Shown here piece after piece: positions 20,402-31,413 of a DNA stretch of 64,000 bases. How positions within the stretch are numbered: position 1 is the stretch's first letter; each line of letters starts with the position of its first letter. Source of the DNA: Trinickia fusca (GTDB lineage: Bacteria > Pseudomonadota > Gammaproteobacteria > Burkholderiales > Burkholderiaceae); assembly GCF_003628145.1 (NCBI RefSeq), contig NZ_RBZV01000003.1, forward strand, positions 124,001 to 188,000. Direction: 5' to 3'. The position numbers and the translations under genes were made by a program. The notes below the pieces were generated by a model that worked only from the letters and a program-made list of their open reading frames with translations, did not search any database and was not told the DNA's origin.

Positions 20402-20476
20402 ATCGCCCCTCGCTGGTGAGTGGTTCGTCCGTGCTGCTCGTGTGAGGCGCGCTGCCGCATACGCGCCCTTCAAACC

Positions 20477-21154
20477 TTATTTCTCGATGCGCTTGCGTGT
20501 TACGCCGAGCAACGACGCCATCGCCTCATGCGCCCCTTGCGCATTGCGTGCACGAATCGCGTCGAACACGGCCGTGTGCTCGGCCAACGACGCATTGAAG
20601 ACGTCTGCGCGTTTCGCGTTGAGCCGCAGCTGCGCTTCGAGTGTGCGCTCGATCAGCGCGCCGAGCGGCAGCAGGAGTTCGTTGCCCGTCGCGGCCAGCA
20701 CGCCCAGGTGAAAACGCAGATCGGCGCGCACCCATTCGTCGACGTGACGCGCCGCCTCCATCGACGCATGCGCCGCGGCGAGCGCAGCAAGCGTCGCGTC
20801 GGTATGGGCGCGGGCCGCGAGCCCGGCCGCATAAGGCTCGATCATCTCGCGCATCTCCTGCAGCTTCAGCGCGAACGCTAAAGGCGGCGCCACTTCCGAG
20901 TACCACTCGAGCAGGTCCGCGTCGAGCAGGTTCCACGCGCCGGGAGGCCGCACACGCGTGCCGACCTTGGGCCGCGACTCCACCAGGCCCTTCGAGGTCA
21001 GCGTCCGCAGGGCCTCGCGCAGCACCGTGCGGCTCACGCCGAACGACGCCATCAGCTCAGCCTCGCGCGGCAGCGTGGTGTCGGGCGCGTAGTCGCCGCG
21101 CAGGATCGCCGTCGCGAGCAGATAAGTCACACGGCCGTGCAGATCGCGCTGAAT
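20477..21154 (-). CDS. GntR/FCD-family regulator, probably of galactonate genes
   Basis: About 225 residues. The GntR winged helix includes LPREAELMASFGVSRTVLREA and is followed by the DgoR-like WNLLDADLLEWYSE segment and an FCD domain. It lies divergent from galactonate dehydratase with a 26-bp palindrome between them, so it is likely a DgoR-type repressor. The start is odd: no in-frame ATG exists near the N-terminus. The only good Shine-Dalgarno (AGGAG, 21162-21166) is followed by ATC (21157-21155) and ATT (21154-21152) in frame. An AUU start, as in infC, is used here. A GTG at 21130 would cut the first helix short. The upstream part of the frame looks non-coding. Confidence 0.8.
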   Translation of the reverse strand: MQRDLHGRVTYLLATAILRGDYAPDTTLPREAELMASFGVSRTVLREALRTLTSKGLVESRPKVGTRVRPPGAWNLLDADLLEWYSEVAPPLAFALKLQEMREMIEPYAAGLAARAHTDATLAALAAAHASMEAARHVDEWVRADLRFHLGVLAATGNELLLPLGALIERTLEAQLRLNAKRADVFNASLAEHTAVFDAIRARNAQGAHEAMASLLGVTRKRIEK

Positions 21155-21296
21155 GATCGTTCTCCTGGAAAGCTGAAAGCAGAAAAGTTGAGCGGAACGC
21201 CAGGCGAAGGACCTGGCCCACCGCGACGAGCGATTATCGCGGCCCGCGCCGAATTGGCAAGCCGACGCGTGCAAAGCCCGAGGCTTTCGCCCTCTC

Positions 21297-21322
21297 AAAC
21301 AGTACTATTAATAGTACTGTTT
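21297..21322. promoter_or_regulatory. 26-bp perfect palindrome, likely GntR operator
   Basis: A fully symmetric 26-bp sequence with arms AAACAGTACTATT and AATAGTACTGTTT, centred at 21309/21310 in the gap between the GntR gene and dgoD. The inner AGTACTAT/ATAGTACT half-sites have the form expected for a dimeric GntR/FCD regulator. It ends 12 bp before a TAGGAT -10-like hexamer at 21335-21340 on the dgoD side, so binding would overlap the dgoD -35 region. Repression is inferred. Its AT-richness in a GC-rich region makes chance unlikely. Confidence 0.8.
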
Positions 21323-21425
21323 ATCGATTTGCGGTAGGATGCGGGTTTCCGTCGTCGACGTCGGTCGCCGAAGTTCACGCCCGCCATCGGCCGAACCGCG
21401 CACCGCTTCAGGAGGAGATTGCACT

Positions 21426-22574
<1,149 letters not shown>

Positions 22575-22612
22575 GCGGGCACTGCCTTGCCGCCTTGCCA
22601 CGGCGTCGCCGG

Positions 22613-23533
22613 TCACGCGGCCGGCGCAGTATGCGCCAGCACGGCGGCGGCGATGAAGATCGCGACCATCGCCAGCGCTTCGAGGTGCAGCACGTTGTTG
22701 AACGTATGGGCGTCCGTCGTCGCCGCCGTGCGCCGCAGGCGCGGCAGCGCGGAAATTCGATTGAGCCCGCCCAGCACCACGGCCAGCAGCACGAGCGCGA
22801 GCTTGAGCGTCAGCAGATGCCCCCAGGCGCTCGACTGAAGCGACGCGACCGAGCCGCCGAGGCCGCGCTCGGCATTGAGCGAACCCGTCAGCACGACGAC
22901 GCCGAGCGCCACGAGCGAGGCCTGCGACACCCGCGAGGCAAGACGAATCAGCGCGCCCCGCGCCGGCGACCCATCGAGCGCCGGCAATACGACGAAGCCG
23001 CCCGCCAGCACGATTCCGCCCCACACGCCGGTCGCGAGCACATGCAGTGCATGGATGCCGACGGCGGCCGACCAGGCGCCCGCGTCGGCCGCATGACCGA
23101 GCGACGCCTTGCTCGCCGCCACGACGAGCGCCGCCAACCAGAACGCGATCCGCCCCACCCGGCCGCCCCGGTGCGAGAGCGCCGCCAGCAGCAGCAACAC
23201 CGAGCCCGCGAAAGCGGCGCACCATGCGTGGCCGACATGCGTCTTCGCGATCGCCGTCGGCACGACGCCGATCGCCGCGACGAGCCCGGTCCCGCTCATC
23301 GAGGCCGCCTGGTAGAAAAACCAGCCGGCGTCGGCGAGCACGAGCGCGAACGCCGCCGCCACGAGCGAGCCGCGCGCGCGATGCCAGGCTGCGTGCGACG
23401 GCGCGCTGCGCATGCCCGCGCCGTCCCGGGCGAGCCAGCCTTCCAACAGCGCCGAGCCGAGCGCGAAAGCAAACGCGACATCCATCAACGCGGCAAGCGC
23501 GACTTGTCCGATCGAGAGGCCGTCCAGGTTCAT
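22613..23533 (-). CDS. CopD-like copper-resistance membrane protein
   Basis: 306-residue integral inner-membrane protein with about eight hydrophobic segments. Histidine-containing segments such as TAIAKTHVGHAWC, ALSHRGGRVGR and GIHALHVLATGVWGG, and the C-terminal DAHTFNNVLHLEALAMVAIF, are the pattern of CopD/PcoD, which is thought to import or shuttle copper with periplasmic CopC. No copC, copA or copB is adjacent, so copper handling is inferred from family alone. The ATG at 23533 has GGATGG upstream; the in-frame extension to 23746 lacks protein-like sequence. Confidence 0.8.
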   Translation of the reverse strand: MNLDGLSIGQVALAALMDVAFAFALGSALLEGWLARDGAGMRSAPSHAAWHRARGSLVAAAFALVLADAGWFFYQAASMSGTGLVAAIGVVPTAIAKTHVGHAWCAAFAGSVLLLLAALSHRGGRVGRIAFWLAALVVAASKASLGHAADAGAWSAAVGIHALHVLATGVWGGIVLAGGFVVLPALDGSPARGALIRLASRVSQASLVALGVVVLTGSLNAERGLGGSVASLQSSAWGHLLTLKLALVLLAVVLGGLNRISALPRLRRTAATTDAHTFNNVLHLEALAMVAIFIAAAVLAHTAPAA

Positions 23534-24001
23534 CGCATGCCCATCCGTTGCAGTGTCGAAGCGCGACGAGGCGCGGCAAGCGCGGAAAGAGGCACCACAC
23601 GGAACGGCGAATTGAGCTTCATTGGCAAAACGGGGGAAAATCTGCAAACGGAGGGAGCCGGACCGCGCCAAACGCCGCGCGCGGGCGAGCGGCCCGGCTG
23701 TGAAGCCGAGAGTGTACGCCGGGCGGCGGCCGCGACGCGAGCGCATCGCGCAGCCAGCACCGGCGACGTGCGGCAGTGACGGAGTAGCGGCGACCTGCTT
23801 GGGTCACGCGGCAAATTGTCGCGCGCCGTCGACAGCCCCCAAACATGCCGTCCAGCCTGAATAGCCGGGGCTTGCCATCAATGATAGAATGCTGCGTCGC
23901 AGCGCCCGGCTGCCTGCCTGGCAACCTCTTCGCACCCGTAGTCAAGACCAAGTCACAGCGCCATACCGTGCCGATCGAAGCCCGGTAGGTCCCCGATAAC
24001 G
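23534..24001. other. Divergent gap between copD-like and cytochrome genes
   Basis: 468 bp without a convincing gene; minus-strand ORFs here (to 24023) have shadow composition. The left part must contain the copD-like promoter and the right part that of the cytochrome operon. A TAGAAT -10-like hexamer lies at 23885-23890 on the + strand, in a short AT-rich patch, but with no good -35. A leader of about 110 nt to the cytochrome start would result. Confidence 0.4.
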
Positions 24002-24733
24002 ATGGAGTTACGCGTGTCTTCAAGACGCATTTTTCGCCCGCTACTCGCCCTTCTGTTGATTGGCGGTGCCGGCGTCTTCAGCGCTGCGCAAGCGCAGACT
24101 CAGCCCAAAGCCCCCGATACGATGGAAGCGCGCGTGCAAGGCTGCACGGCCTGCCACGGCTCGCACGGCCAGGGTACCGACAACGACTACTTCCCGCGCC
24201 TCGCGGGCAAGCCGGCCGACTACCTGTACAACCAGTTGCAGAACTTCCGCGAGGGCCGGCGCAAGTACCCGCCGATGAACTACCTCGTCACGTACCTTTC
24301 GGACGACTATCTGCATCAAATCGCGACCTACTTCTCGCAGCAGCGCCCGCCGTATCCGCAGCCGGCCAAGGCAGCGGCGTCCGATGACACGGTCAAGCGC
24401 GGCAAGCAGATCGTCCTGAACGGCGATCCGTCGAAGAACATCCCTGCCTGCGCGGCCTGCCACGGCAAGGCGCTGACGGGCATGGAGCCGGCGATTCCGG
24501 GTCTGGTCGGCCTGCACGCCGACTACATCAGCGCGCAGCTGGGCGCCTGGCGCTCGGGCACGCGTCACGCGATCGCGCCCGACTGCATGCACGAGATCGC
24601 CACGCGCCTGACCGACGAAGACGTGAGCGCCGTCGCCGCGTGGCTGTCCACGCAGCCTGCTCCGCAGAACCCTGTCCCGGCCCCGGCCCGCTCGATGAAG
24701 ACTCCGCTTACCTGCGGCAGCGAACCGCAATAA
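24002..24733 (+). CDS. Dihaem cytochrome c (c4/c553-like)
   Basis: 243-residue exported protein: a signal peptide (LLALLLIGGAGVFSAAQAQ) then two cytochrome c folds with CTACH (around residue 48) and CAACH (around residue 150) haem sites and downstream methionines as candidate axial ligands (PPMNYL; DCMHE). This is the cytochrome c4/c553 class of small periplasmic electron carriers. The ATG at 24002 has no Shine-Dalgarno; a GTG at 24014 has GGAG at correct spacing and may be the true start. It is followed 21 nt later by a trihaem cytochrome, forming a two-gene operon. The electron donor and acceptor are not identified. Confidence 0.9.
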   Translation: MELRVSSRRIFRPLLALLLIGGAGVFSAAQAQTQPKAPDTMEARVQGCTACHGSHGQGTDNDYFPRLAGKPADYLYNQLQNFREGRRKYPPMNYLVTYLSDDYLHQIATYFSQQRPPYPQPAKAAASDDTVKRGKQIVLNGDPSKNIPACAACHGKALTGMEPAIPGLVGLHADYISAQLGAWRSGTRHAIAPDCMHEIATRLTDEDVSAVAAWLSTQPAPQNPVPAPARSMKTPLTCGSEPQ

Positions 24734-24754
24734 AGCGCGAGGAGAGACCTACTC

Positions 24755-26050
24755 ATGAAACGCAAGTCCCTGTTCGCGCTGTCGGCCGTCGTCGTGGCGG
24801 CCGCTGCGCTCGTTCCCGTCCTGTGGTCGGGCGGCGACAACCTGCATAACGGCACGGCGGCCGCGGCCACGCCGGCCGATCAAGCAGCGCTGATCAAGCG
24901 CGGCGAGTACCTGGCCCGTGCCGGCGACTGTATCGCTTGCCACACCGTTCGCGGCGGCAAGCAGTTCGCGGGCGGCCTGCCGATGGCGACGCCGTTCGGC
25001 ACGATGTACACGCCCAACATCACGCCCGACGATCAAAACGGCATCGGCAAGTGGACGTCCGACGACTTCTATCGCGCGATGCACACGGGCCGTTCGAAGG
25101 ACGGCAGCCTGCTCTACCCGGGCTTCCCGTTCGCGAGCTACACGAAGGTCACGCGCGCCGATTCGGACGCGATCTACGCGTACCTGCGCTCGGTTGCGCC
25201 GGTCGCGGTGCCGAGCCGTCCGCACGAGCTGCGCTTCCCGTTCAACAACCGCAACCTGCTGATCGGCTGGCGCACGCTGTTCTTCCGCGAAGGCGAGTAC
25301 AAGGCCGATCCGACGAAGTCGGTCGAATGGAACCGCGGTGCCTATCTGGTTGAAGGCCTCGGCCACTGCAGCATGTGCCACACGTCGATCAACGCGATGG
25401 GCGGCCCCGTGAACTCGGCGGCGTTTGCAGGCGGCCTGATCCCGCTGCAGAACTGGTACGCGCCGTCGCTGACGTCGAACAAGGAAGCCGGCCTCGGCGA
25501 CTGGGAAGTCAAGGACATCGCCGATCTGCTGAAGACGGGCGTGTCGCAACGCGGTGCCGTGTTCGGTCCGATGGCCGAAGTCGTGCACAACAGCTTGCAG
25601 TATCTGTCGGACGAAGACATCCGCGCGATGTCGACGTACCTGAAGACGATCCCGCAAAAGAGCGAAGCGCCTGAATCGATGCAGTACGAGACGTCGGAGA
25701 AATTCGGCGACGCACTGCTGCAGCAAGGCAAGAAGGTGTACGCGGACAACTGCGCGAAGTGCCACGCCGATAACGGCCTCGGCATGCCGCCGAACTTCCC
25801 GCCGCTCGCGAACAACCAGTCGATCCAGATGCCGTCGGCGGTCAATCCGATTCGCATGGTGCTGAACGGCGGCTATCCGCCGAGCACGGCCACCAACTCG
25901 AAGCCGTACGGCATGCCGCCGTTCGCGCAATCGCTGTCGAATCAGGAAGTCGCTGCGGTCGTGACGTATATCCGTATGTCGTGGGGCAACCACGGTACGC
26001 CGGTATCGCCGCAGCAAATCGTCGACCTGCGTTCGGCGCCGCTCGATTAA
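24755..26050 (+). CDS. Trihaem cytochrome c, alcohol-dehydrogenase-subunit type
   Basis: 431 residues with a signal sequence and three CxxCH haem sites: CIACH (around residue 59), CSMCH (around 205) and CAKCH (around 335). The domain order and the NITPDDQNGIGKWTSDDFYRAM segment match the cytochrome c subunits of membrane-bound alcohol, aldehyde or gluconate dehydrogenases, which pass electrons to ubiquinone or a terminal oxidase. No flavin or PQQ dehydrogenase subunit lies in the neighbourhood, so it must serve a distant partner or act as a generic periplasmic electron relay. GAGGAGAG precedes the ATG. A strong terminator closes the operon. Confidence 0.92.
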   Translation: MKRKSLFALSAVVVAAAALVPVLWSGGDNLHNGTAAAATPADQAALIKRGEYLARAGDCIACHTVRGGKQFAGGLPMATPFGTMYTPNITPDDQNGIGKWTSDDFYRAMHTGRSKDGSLLYPGFPFASYTKVTRADSDAIYAYLRSVAPVAVPSRPHELRFPFNNRNLLIGWRTLFFREGEYKADPTKSVEWNRGAYLVEGLGHCSMCHTSINAMGGPVNSAAFAGGLIPLQNWYAPSLTSNKEAGLGDWEVKDIADLLKTGVSQRGAVFGPMAEVVHNSLQYLSDEDIRAMSTYLKTIPQKSEAPESMQYETSEKFGDALLQQGKKVYADNCAKCHADNGLGMPPNFPPLANNQSIQMPSAVNPIRMVLNGGYPPSTATNSKPYGMPPFAQSLSNQEVAAVVTYIRMSWGNHGTPVSPQQIVDLRSAPLD

Positions 26051-26065
26051 GCGCATGACGCACCA

Positions 26066-26099
26066 GGGGCGCGGCTGCGGGAAACCGCGGCCGCGCCCC
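26066..26099 (+). terminator. Strong stem-loop after the cytochrome operon
   Basis: A 15-bp GC-rich stem with one G-T pair and a GAAA tetraloop, beginning 16 nt after the trihaem cytochrome stop. The 3' side is followed by TTCGCATTTCC, a weak T-tract. The tetraloop and length make it a convincing RNA hairpin, acting as terminator or 3' stabiliser. Confidence 0.7.
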
Positions 26100-26219
26100 T
26101 TCGCATTTCCGGCGCGGCAAATCGGCCGCACCCGGACGCAAGCGGCCAGCCGGCGCCACAAGCGCCGCGCGTTGCGACTCTCCAGCCGGCCGCCATACCC
26201 GCATTGCTAAGAACCCTTT

Positions 26220-27845
<1,626 letters not shown>

Positions 27846-27900
27846 GCGCAATGCTTAGGAAGCTCGCCGCCGATGTGCCGACCAGCTTCGCTTCCGCACC

Positions 27901-27933
27901 ATGACAAAGGGGCCTTCGTGGCCCCTTTGTCAT
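27901..27933. terminator. Bidirectional terminator between rhlE and a convergent gene
   Basis: A perfect 14-bp stem (ATGACAAAGGGGCC and its complement) with a TTCGT loop. The AAAGGGGCC...GGCCCCTTT design places T-rich sequence on the 3' side in both directions. It sits between rhlE (+) and the hypothetical gene at 27985-28530 (-). Confidence 0.85.
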
Positions 27934-27984
27934 TGCCTGAATCACCCGCGGCCATTCACTGCCCGGACGGTCGCTCCTTGCTGC

Positions 27985-28530
27985 CTAGCGCGCCCCCAGC
28001 AGAGCCTGCCTCAAGCGCCCAACCTGCTGCCCCCATCGTTCGAGCACTGCCGGCTTCGTCGCACCCAGCTCGAACGTGATGCCACTGTTCAAGCGCGCAT
28101 AACGGACCTGCTGCGCCTCCCCCGTCTCGATCGAAGCGACGAAGCACGCGAGCGCGTCCTGCGCGCCACGCTCACCGTCTGCATCGGACAGCGGCCTCAC
28201 ATCGAGCTGCACCTGATAAAACGCCGCCTCATACACGAACGTGAGCCCGGCCTGCGCACGCCCACGCGCAGCCTGCTCGCGCAACGCTCGCGCAGCGCGC
28301 GAGCTCGGCCACAACGCGAAGGCCAGCGTGCGCGCATCGGGCGCATAGAGCTCGCCCACGCCGAGCAGCGACGTGCGCAGATGGCCATTGGCCTCGCAAA
28401 GAATCAACGAAGCCGTGAAGCCGGCCTTCGTCTCGAGCGACGTGCCGTCAAATAGCGCACGCAGCTCGGTCGGCCATTCGTCGAAAACGGTTTGTTCGAG
28501 CGCGCGCTCACGGGAAGCGGAATCGGTCAT
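27985..28530 (-). CDS. Hypothetical protein, 181 aa
   Basis: Cytoplasmic-looking protein of 181 residues with no signal or membrane segment. The central part (TKAGFTASLILCEANGHLRT, then LAFALWPSSRAARALREQAARG) faintly recalls FMN-binding split-barrel proteins of the pyridoxamine-phosphate-oxidase type, but the match is weak and no function is claimed. It lies 9 nt upstream of nothing on its own strand except the terminator; the next minus-strand gene upstream (ferritin-like, ending at 28540) is only 9 nt away, so the two are probably cotranscribed with the ferritin-like gene first. Confidence 0.75.
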   Translation of the reverse strand: MTDSASRERALEQTVFDEWPTELRALFDGTSLETKAGFTASLILCEANGHLRTSLLGVGELYAPDARTLAFALWPSSRAARALREQAARGRAQAGLTFVYEAAFYQVQLDVRPLSDADGERGAQDALACFVASIETGEAQQVRYARLNSGITFELGATKPAVLERWGQQVGRLRQALLGAR

Positions 28531-28539
28531 GGGCAGCGA

Positions 28540-29367
28540 TCAACGAAAGAACACGTGCTGCGTGATCTTGGCGAGCGGATAGTGCACGCCAGGCTGAATG
28601 CGTGCGGGAATATCGAGTGGCTTGAGCAGCATCTTCACGCACATGTCAGCCGACAGATTGTGCCGCACGAGTGCGCTAATGCGTGCTACCCGTTCGCGGT
28701 TGTATGCGCTATCGTGTGCGCGCTCGGGATAACGAACCGCGAACACGTGACGCAGCGCGATCTCGGAATCCTCGCTCTTGATCTCCATGACCCGCCGCAT
28801 CAACGCGCCGAGCACCGCAAGCCGGCCATGGCCCTCGATCCGGTTGTACTTCTTGAAGTATTTGAAAAAGTGCTTGTAATGGCGCACTTCGTCGGTGCGG
28901 ATGTGATCGGTCAGCTCCTTGAGCACGGGCTCGTCCGAGCACTCGTTGATCGCGCGATAGAGCGTGGCCGTGCCCGTTTCGACGACGCAGCGCGCCACCA
29001 TCTCCAACGCACGCGTCTTCTCGAACTCTTCGACCGAACACGTCTTCGAGTACTCCTCGAAGAAATGGTGAAACGCCGTGTCCCAGTCGAACTCCGGCCA
29101 GACGTGATGAATATAGGCCTTCAGCGCTCGCCCGTGCTGAAGCTCCTCGGGCTCCCATTCGTTGTTGAGCCAGGCGGACACTTCGGGGTCGCCGTGGAAA
29201 TATTCAGTAAGATTGCTCGTGTAAAGATCGGTGCCGCTTTCGATAAACGAGGCCGCGCATAGCAGCAGCAACAGATCCTCGTTGGCTGCGGCGCGTTGGC
29301 GATCGATCCGGTCCAGGTCGATGTCCTCGATACGCCAGGGCATCACATGGTTGGAGTCGGTATGCAT
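28540..29367 (-). CDS. Ferritin-like di-iron protein
   Basis: 275 residues, largely helical. It has the complete class II di-iron carboxylate ligand set: E43 in SFIESGTDLY, E75 and H78 in EELQH, E130 in VVETGTATLYRAINE, and E160 and H163 in DEVRH. This E, ExxH, E, ExxH arrangement binds two irons for oxygen chemistry, as in ferritins, acyl-ACP desaturases and AurF-like oxygenases. The substrate is unknown. The overall size and the helices beyond residue 165 favour an oxygenase or desaturase-like enzyme over a storage ferritin. The ATG at 29367 has GGGAG upstream. It precedes the hypothetical protein gene by 9 nt. Confidence 0.85.
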   Translation of the reverse strand: MHTDSNHVMPWRIEDIDLDRIDRQRAAANEDLLLLLCAASFIESGTDLYTSNLTEYFHGDPEVSAWLNNEWEPEELQHGRALKAYIHHVWPEFDWDTAFHHFFEEYSKTCSVEEFEKTRALEMVARCVVETGTATLYRAINECSDEPVLKELTDHIRTDEVRHYKHFFKYFKKYNRIEGHGRLAVLGALMRRVMEIKSEDSEIALRHVFAVRYPERAHDSAYNRERVARISALVRHNLSADMCVKMLLKPLDIPARIQPGVHYPLAKITQHVFFR

Positions 29368-29673
29368 CGTTGCGCTCCCAAAGCCGTCGTCGATCACCCG
29401 ATGCCGCGCCAAAAGCTCGCGCGACGCACGAACCTCGTGCGGGAATCGAATGCGGTGCGTGAATTCGTTAAACCTTATCTTCCGGCATGTTAGCCGCACT
29501 TGGCCGAACCTGCTTCGGCTCTCAAGTAAAGACCACATTAGGAACGCCCGGTTCCGGCCCTGTGACGAATGGCGATACGTTGGCACCGCCCATGCATTAG
29601 ACGAATGCCTCGACTCGCCATGTATAACGACTTCCACGGGGCCGCGGATGCGAACCCGCGTGAAGCCGGGCAG

Positions 29674-31314
29674 CTAGAACCCCGCGGCGAGACCGTCGCG
29701 CCGGCTGTCGCTGGCCGCCACGTAGCCGCGCTCGGAGTCCATGCGATTGAGCTTCCAGATGTACTGGCCCGAGCCGAAATCCATATAAGGATCGTCGATC
29801 GCTTCGATGCGGTGACCACGCTGTTGCAATTCGCGCGCCACATCGCGATCGAAAGTGGCCTCGACGTCGAGCGTGAAATCGCGATTCACCTTCCAGCGCG
29901 GCGCATCGCACGCGGCCTGCGGCTGCTGATCGTAGTCGAGCATGCGCACGATCGATTGCAGGTGCCCCTGCGGCTGCATGTCGCCGCCCATCACGCCGAA
30001 GCTCATGACGGGCTGCCGGCGGCCATCGATGCACTCGGTCACGAACGCCGGAATAATCGTGTGAAACGGCCGCTTGCCACCCGCCACGACGTTGGGCGAA
30101 CGCGGGTCCATCGAAAAGCCGCAGCCACGGTTCTGTAGCGCGATGCCCGTCTGCGGCACAACGACCCCGGAGCCGAAGCCCATGTAGTTGGACTGAATAA
30201 AGCTCACCATCATCCCGCGCTCATCGGCCGCCGTCAGATAGATCGTGCCGCCTGCTCGCGGCATGCCGGAAGCGAAGTGCGTAGCGCGGCGCGGATCGAT
30301 CAGCGCCGCACGCGATGCGAGATAGGCCGGATCGAGCATGGCCTCAGGGGTGAGCTCCATTGCGCGCGGGTCGGCCACGTAGCGATACACGTCGGCAAAC
30401 GCAAGCTTCATCGCCTCGATCTGCAAGTGCTGCGAATGGATGCCGTCGCACGCGAGCGCGCGCAGATCGAAATGCTCCAGGATGCCTAGCGCGATCAGCG
30501 CGGCGATGCCCTGGCCGTTCGGCGGAATTTCGTGGACCGTGTAGCCGCGATAGTCTTTGCCGATCGGCTCGACCCACTCGGCCCGGTAGCCACGCAGATC
30601 ACCGAGCGTCAGCGCGCCGCCGCCTTCGCGCGCGAACGCCGCGATGCGCTCGGCCGCCTCACCCTCGTAAAACGCGCGCGGGCCGCAATTGGCCAGCAGC
30701 CGCAGCGTTTTCGCGTGGTCGGGAAAGCGCACGAGCTCGCTCACGTTCGGCGCGCGGCCGGATGGCATGAAGGTGTCGGCAAAGCCTGGCTGGTCGTGCA
30801 GTTCGGGGGTGGCCGCCGCCCACTTGCGCGCGACGATGCTCGCCACCGCATGGCCGCGCTCGGCGATCTCGATCGCCGGTGCCATCAGGTCGGCAAACGG
30901 CAGGACGCCGAACTTGCTATGCAGCGCCTCCCAGCCAGCCACCACGCCCGGCACGGTCACCGTGTCCCAGCCGCGCCTGGGCTGGTGCGCAAGGCCGCGG
31001 TCGCTCTCGCCATGGCGGCGCTTGAAGTAATCGACGCTCCAGGCGGCCGGCGCCACGCCCGACGCGTTGAGCCCGTGCAGTTTCGCGCCGTCCCACACGA
31101 GCGCGAATGCGTCGCCGCCCAGGCCGCAAGAAACCGGTTCGACGATCGTGAGTGCAGCGGCCGCCGCGATGGCCGCATCGACGGCATTACCGCCCTGCCA
31201 CAGCACGCGCAAGCCGGCCTGTGCGGCGAGCGGGTGCGACGTCGAAACGACGTTGCGGGCAAACACGGGCAAGCGCAGCGTCGGGTACGGATTGTGCCAA
31301 TCGAATCGGGTCAT
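29674..31314 (-). CDS. Gamma-glutamyltransferase-like Ntn hydrolase
   Basis: 546-residue member of the gamma-glutamyltransferase/acylase family. The autoprocessing nucleophile is the Thr in GGTIYLTAADERG (about residue 357), where E. coli GGT has Thr-Thr-His. It is flanked by the GIHSQHLQIEAMKLAF region upstream and PNVVAGGKRPFHTI downstream. No signal peptide is present (it begins MTRFDWHNPYPTLRLPVFAR), so it is predicted cytoplasmic, unlike the periplasmic glutathione-degrading enzymes. Cytoplasmic members include oxamate-amidohydrolase-like (HpxW) and acylase-like proteins, which this may be. It is divergent from glpR. Confidence 0.88.
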   Translation of the reverse strand: MTRFDWHNPYPTLRLPVFARNVVSTSHPLAAQAGLRVLWQGGNAVDAAIAAAAALTIVEPVSCGLGGDAFALVWDGAKLHGLNASGVAPAAWSVDYFKRRHGESDRGLAHQPRRGWDTVTVPGVVAGWEALHSKFGVLPFADLMAPAIEIAERGHAVASIVARKWAAATPELHDQPGFADTFMPSGRAPNVSELVRFPDHAKTLRLLANCGPRAFYEGEAAERIAAFAREGGGALTLGDLRGYRAEWVEPIGKDYRGYTVHEIPPNGQGIAALIALGILEHFDLRALACDGIHSQHLQIEAMKLAFADVYRYVADPRAMELTPEAMLDPAYLASRAALIDPRRATHFASGMPRAGGTIYLTAADERGMMVSFIQSNYMGFGSGVVVPQTGIALQNRGCGFSMDPRSPNVVAGGKRPFHTIIPAFVTECIDGRRQPVMSFGVMGGDMQPQGHLQSIVRMLDYDQQPQAACDAPRWKVNRDFTLDVEATFDRDVARELQQRGHRIEAIDDPYMDFGSGQYIWKLNRMDSERGYVAASDSRRDGLAAGF

Positions 31315-31413
31315 GTCGTAGTCTCGCGGGTGGGAACGTTTTTCTCGCCAAAAAGACATCGCGCGGAGGTCTTACAATACGCTCACTTCAACTGCCGCGC
31401 CGCCGACAACGCC

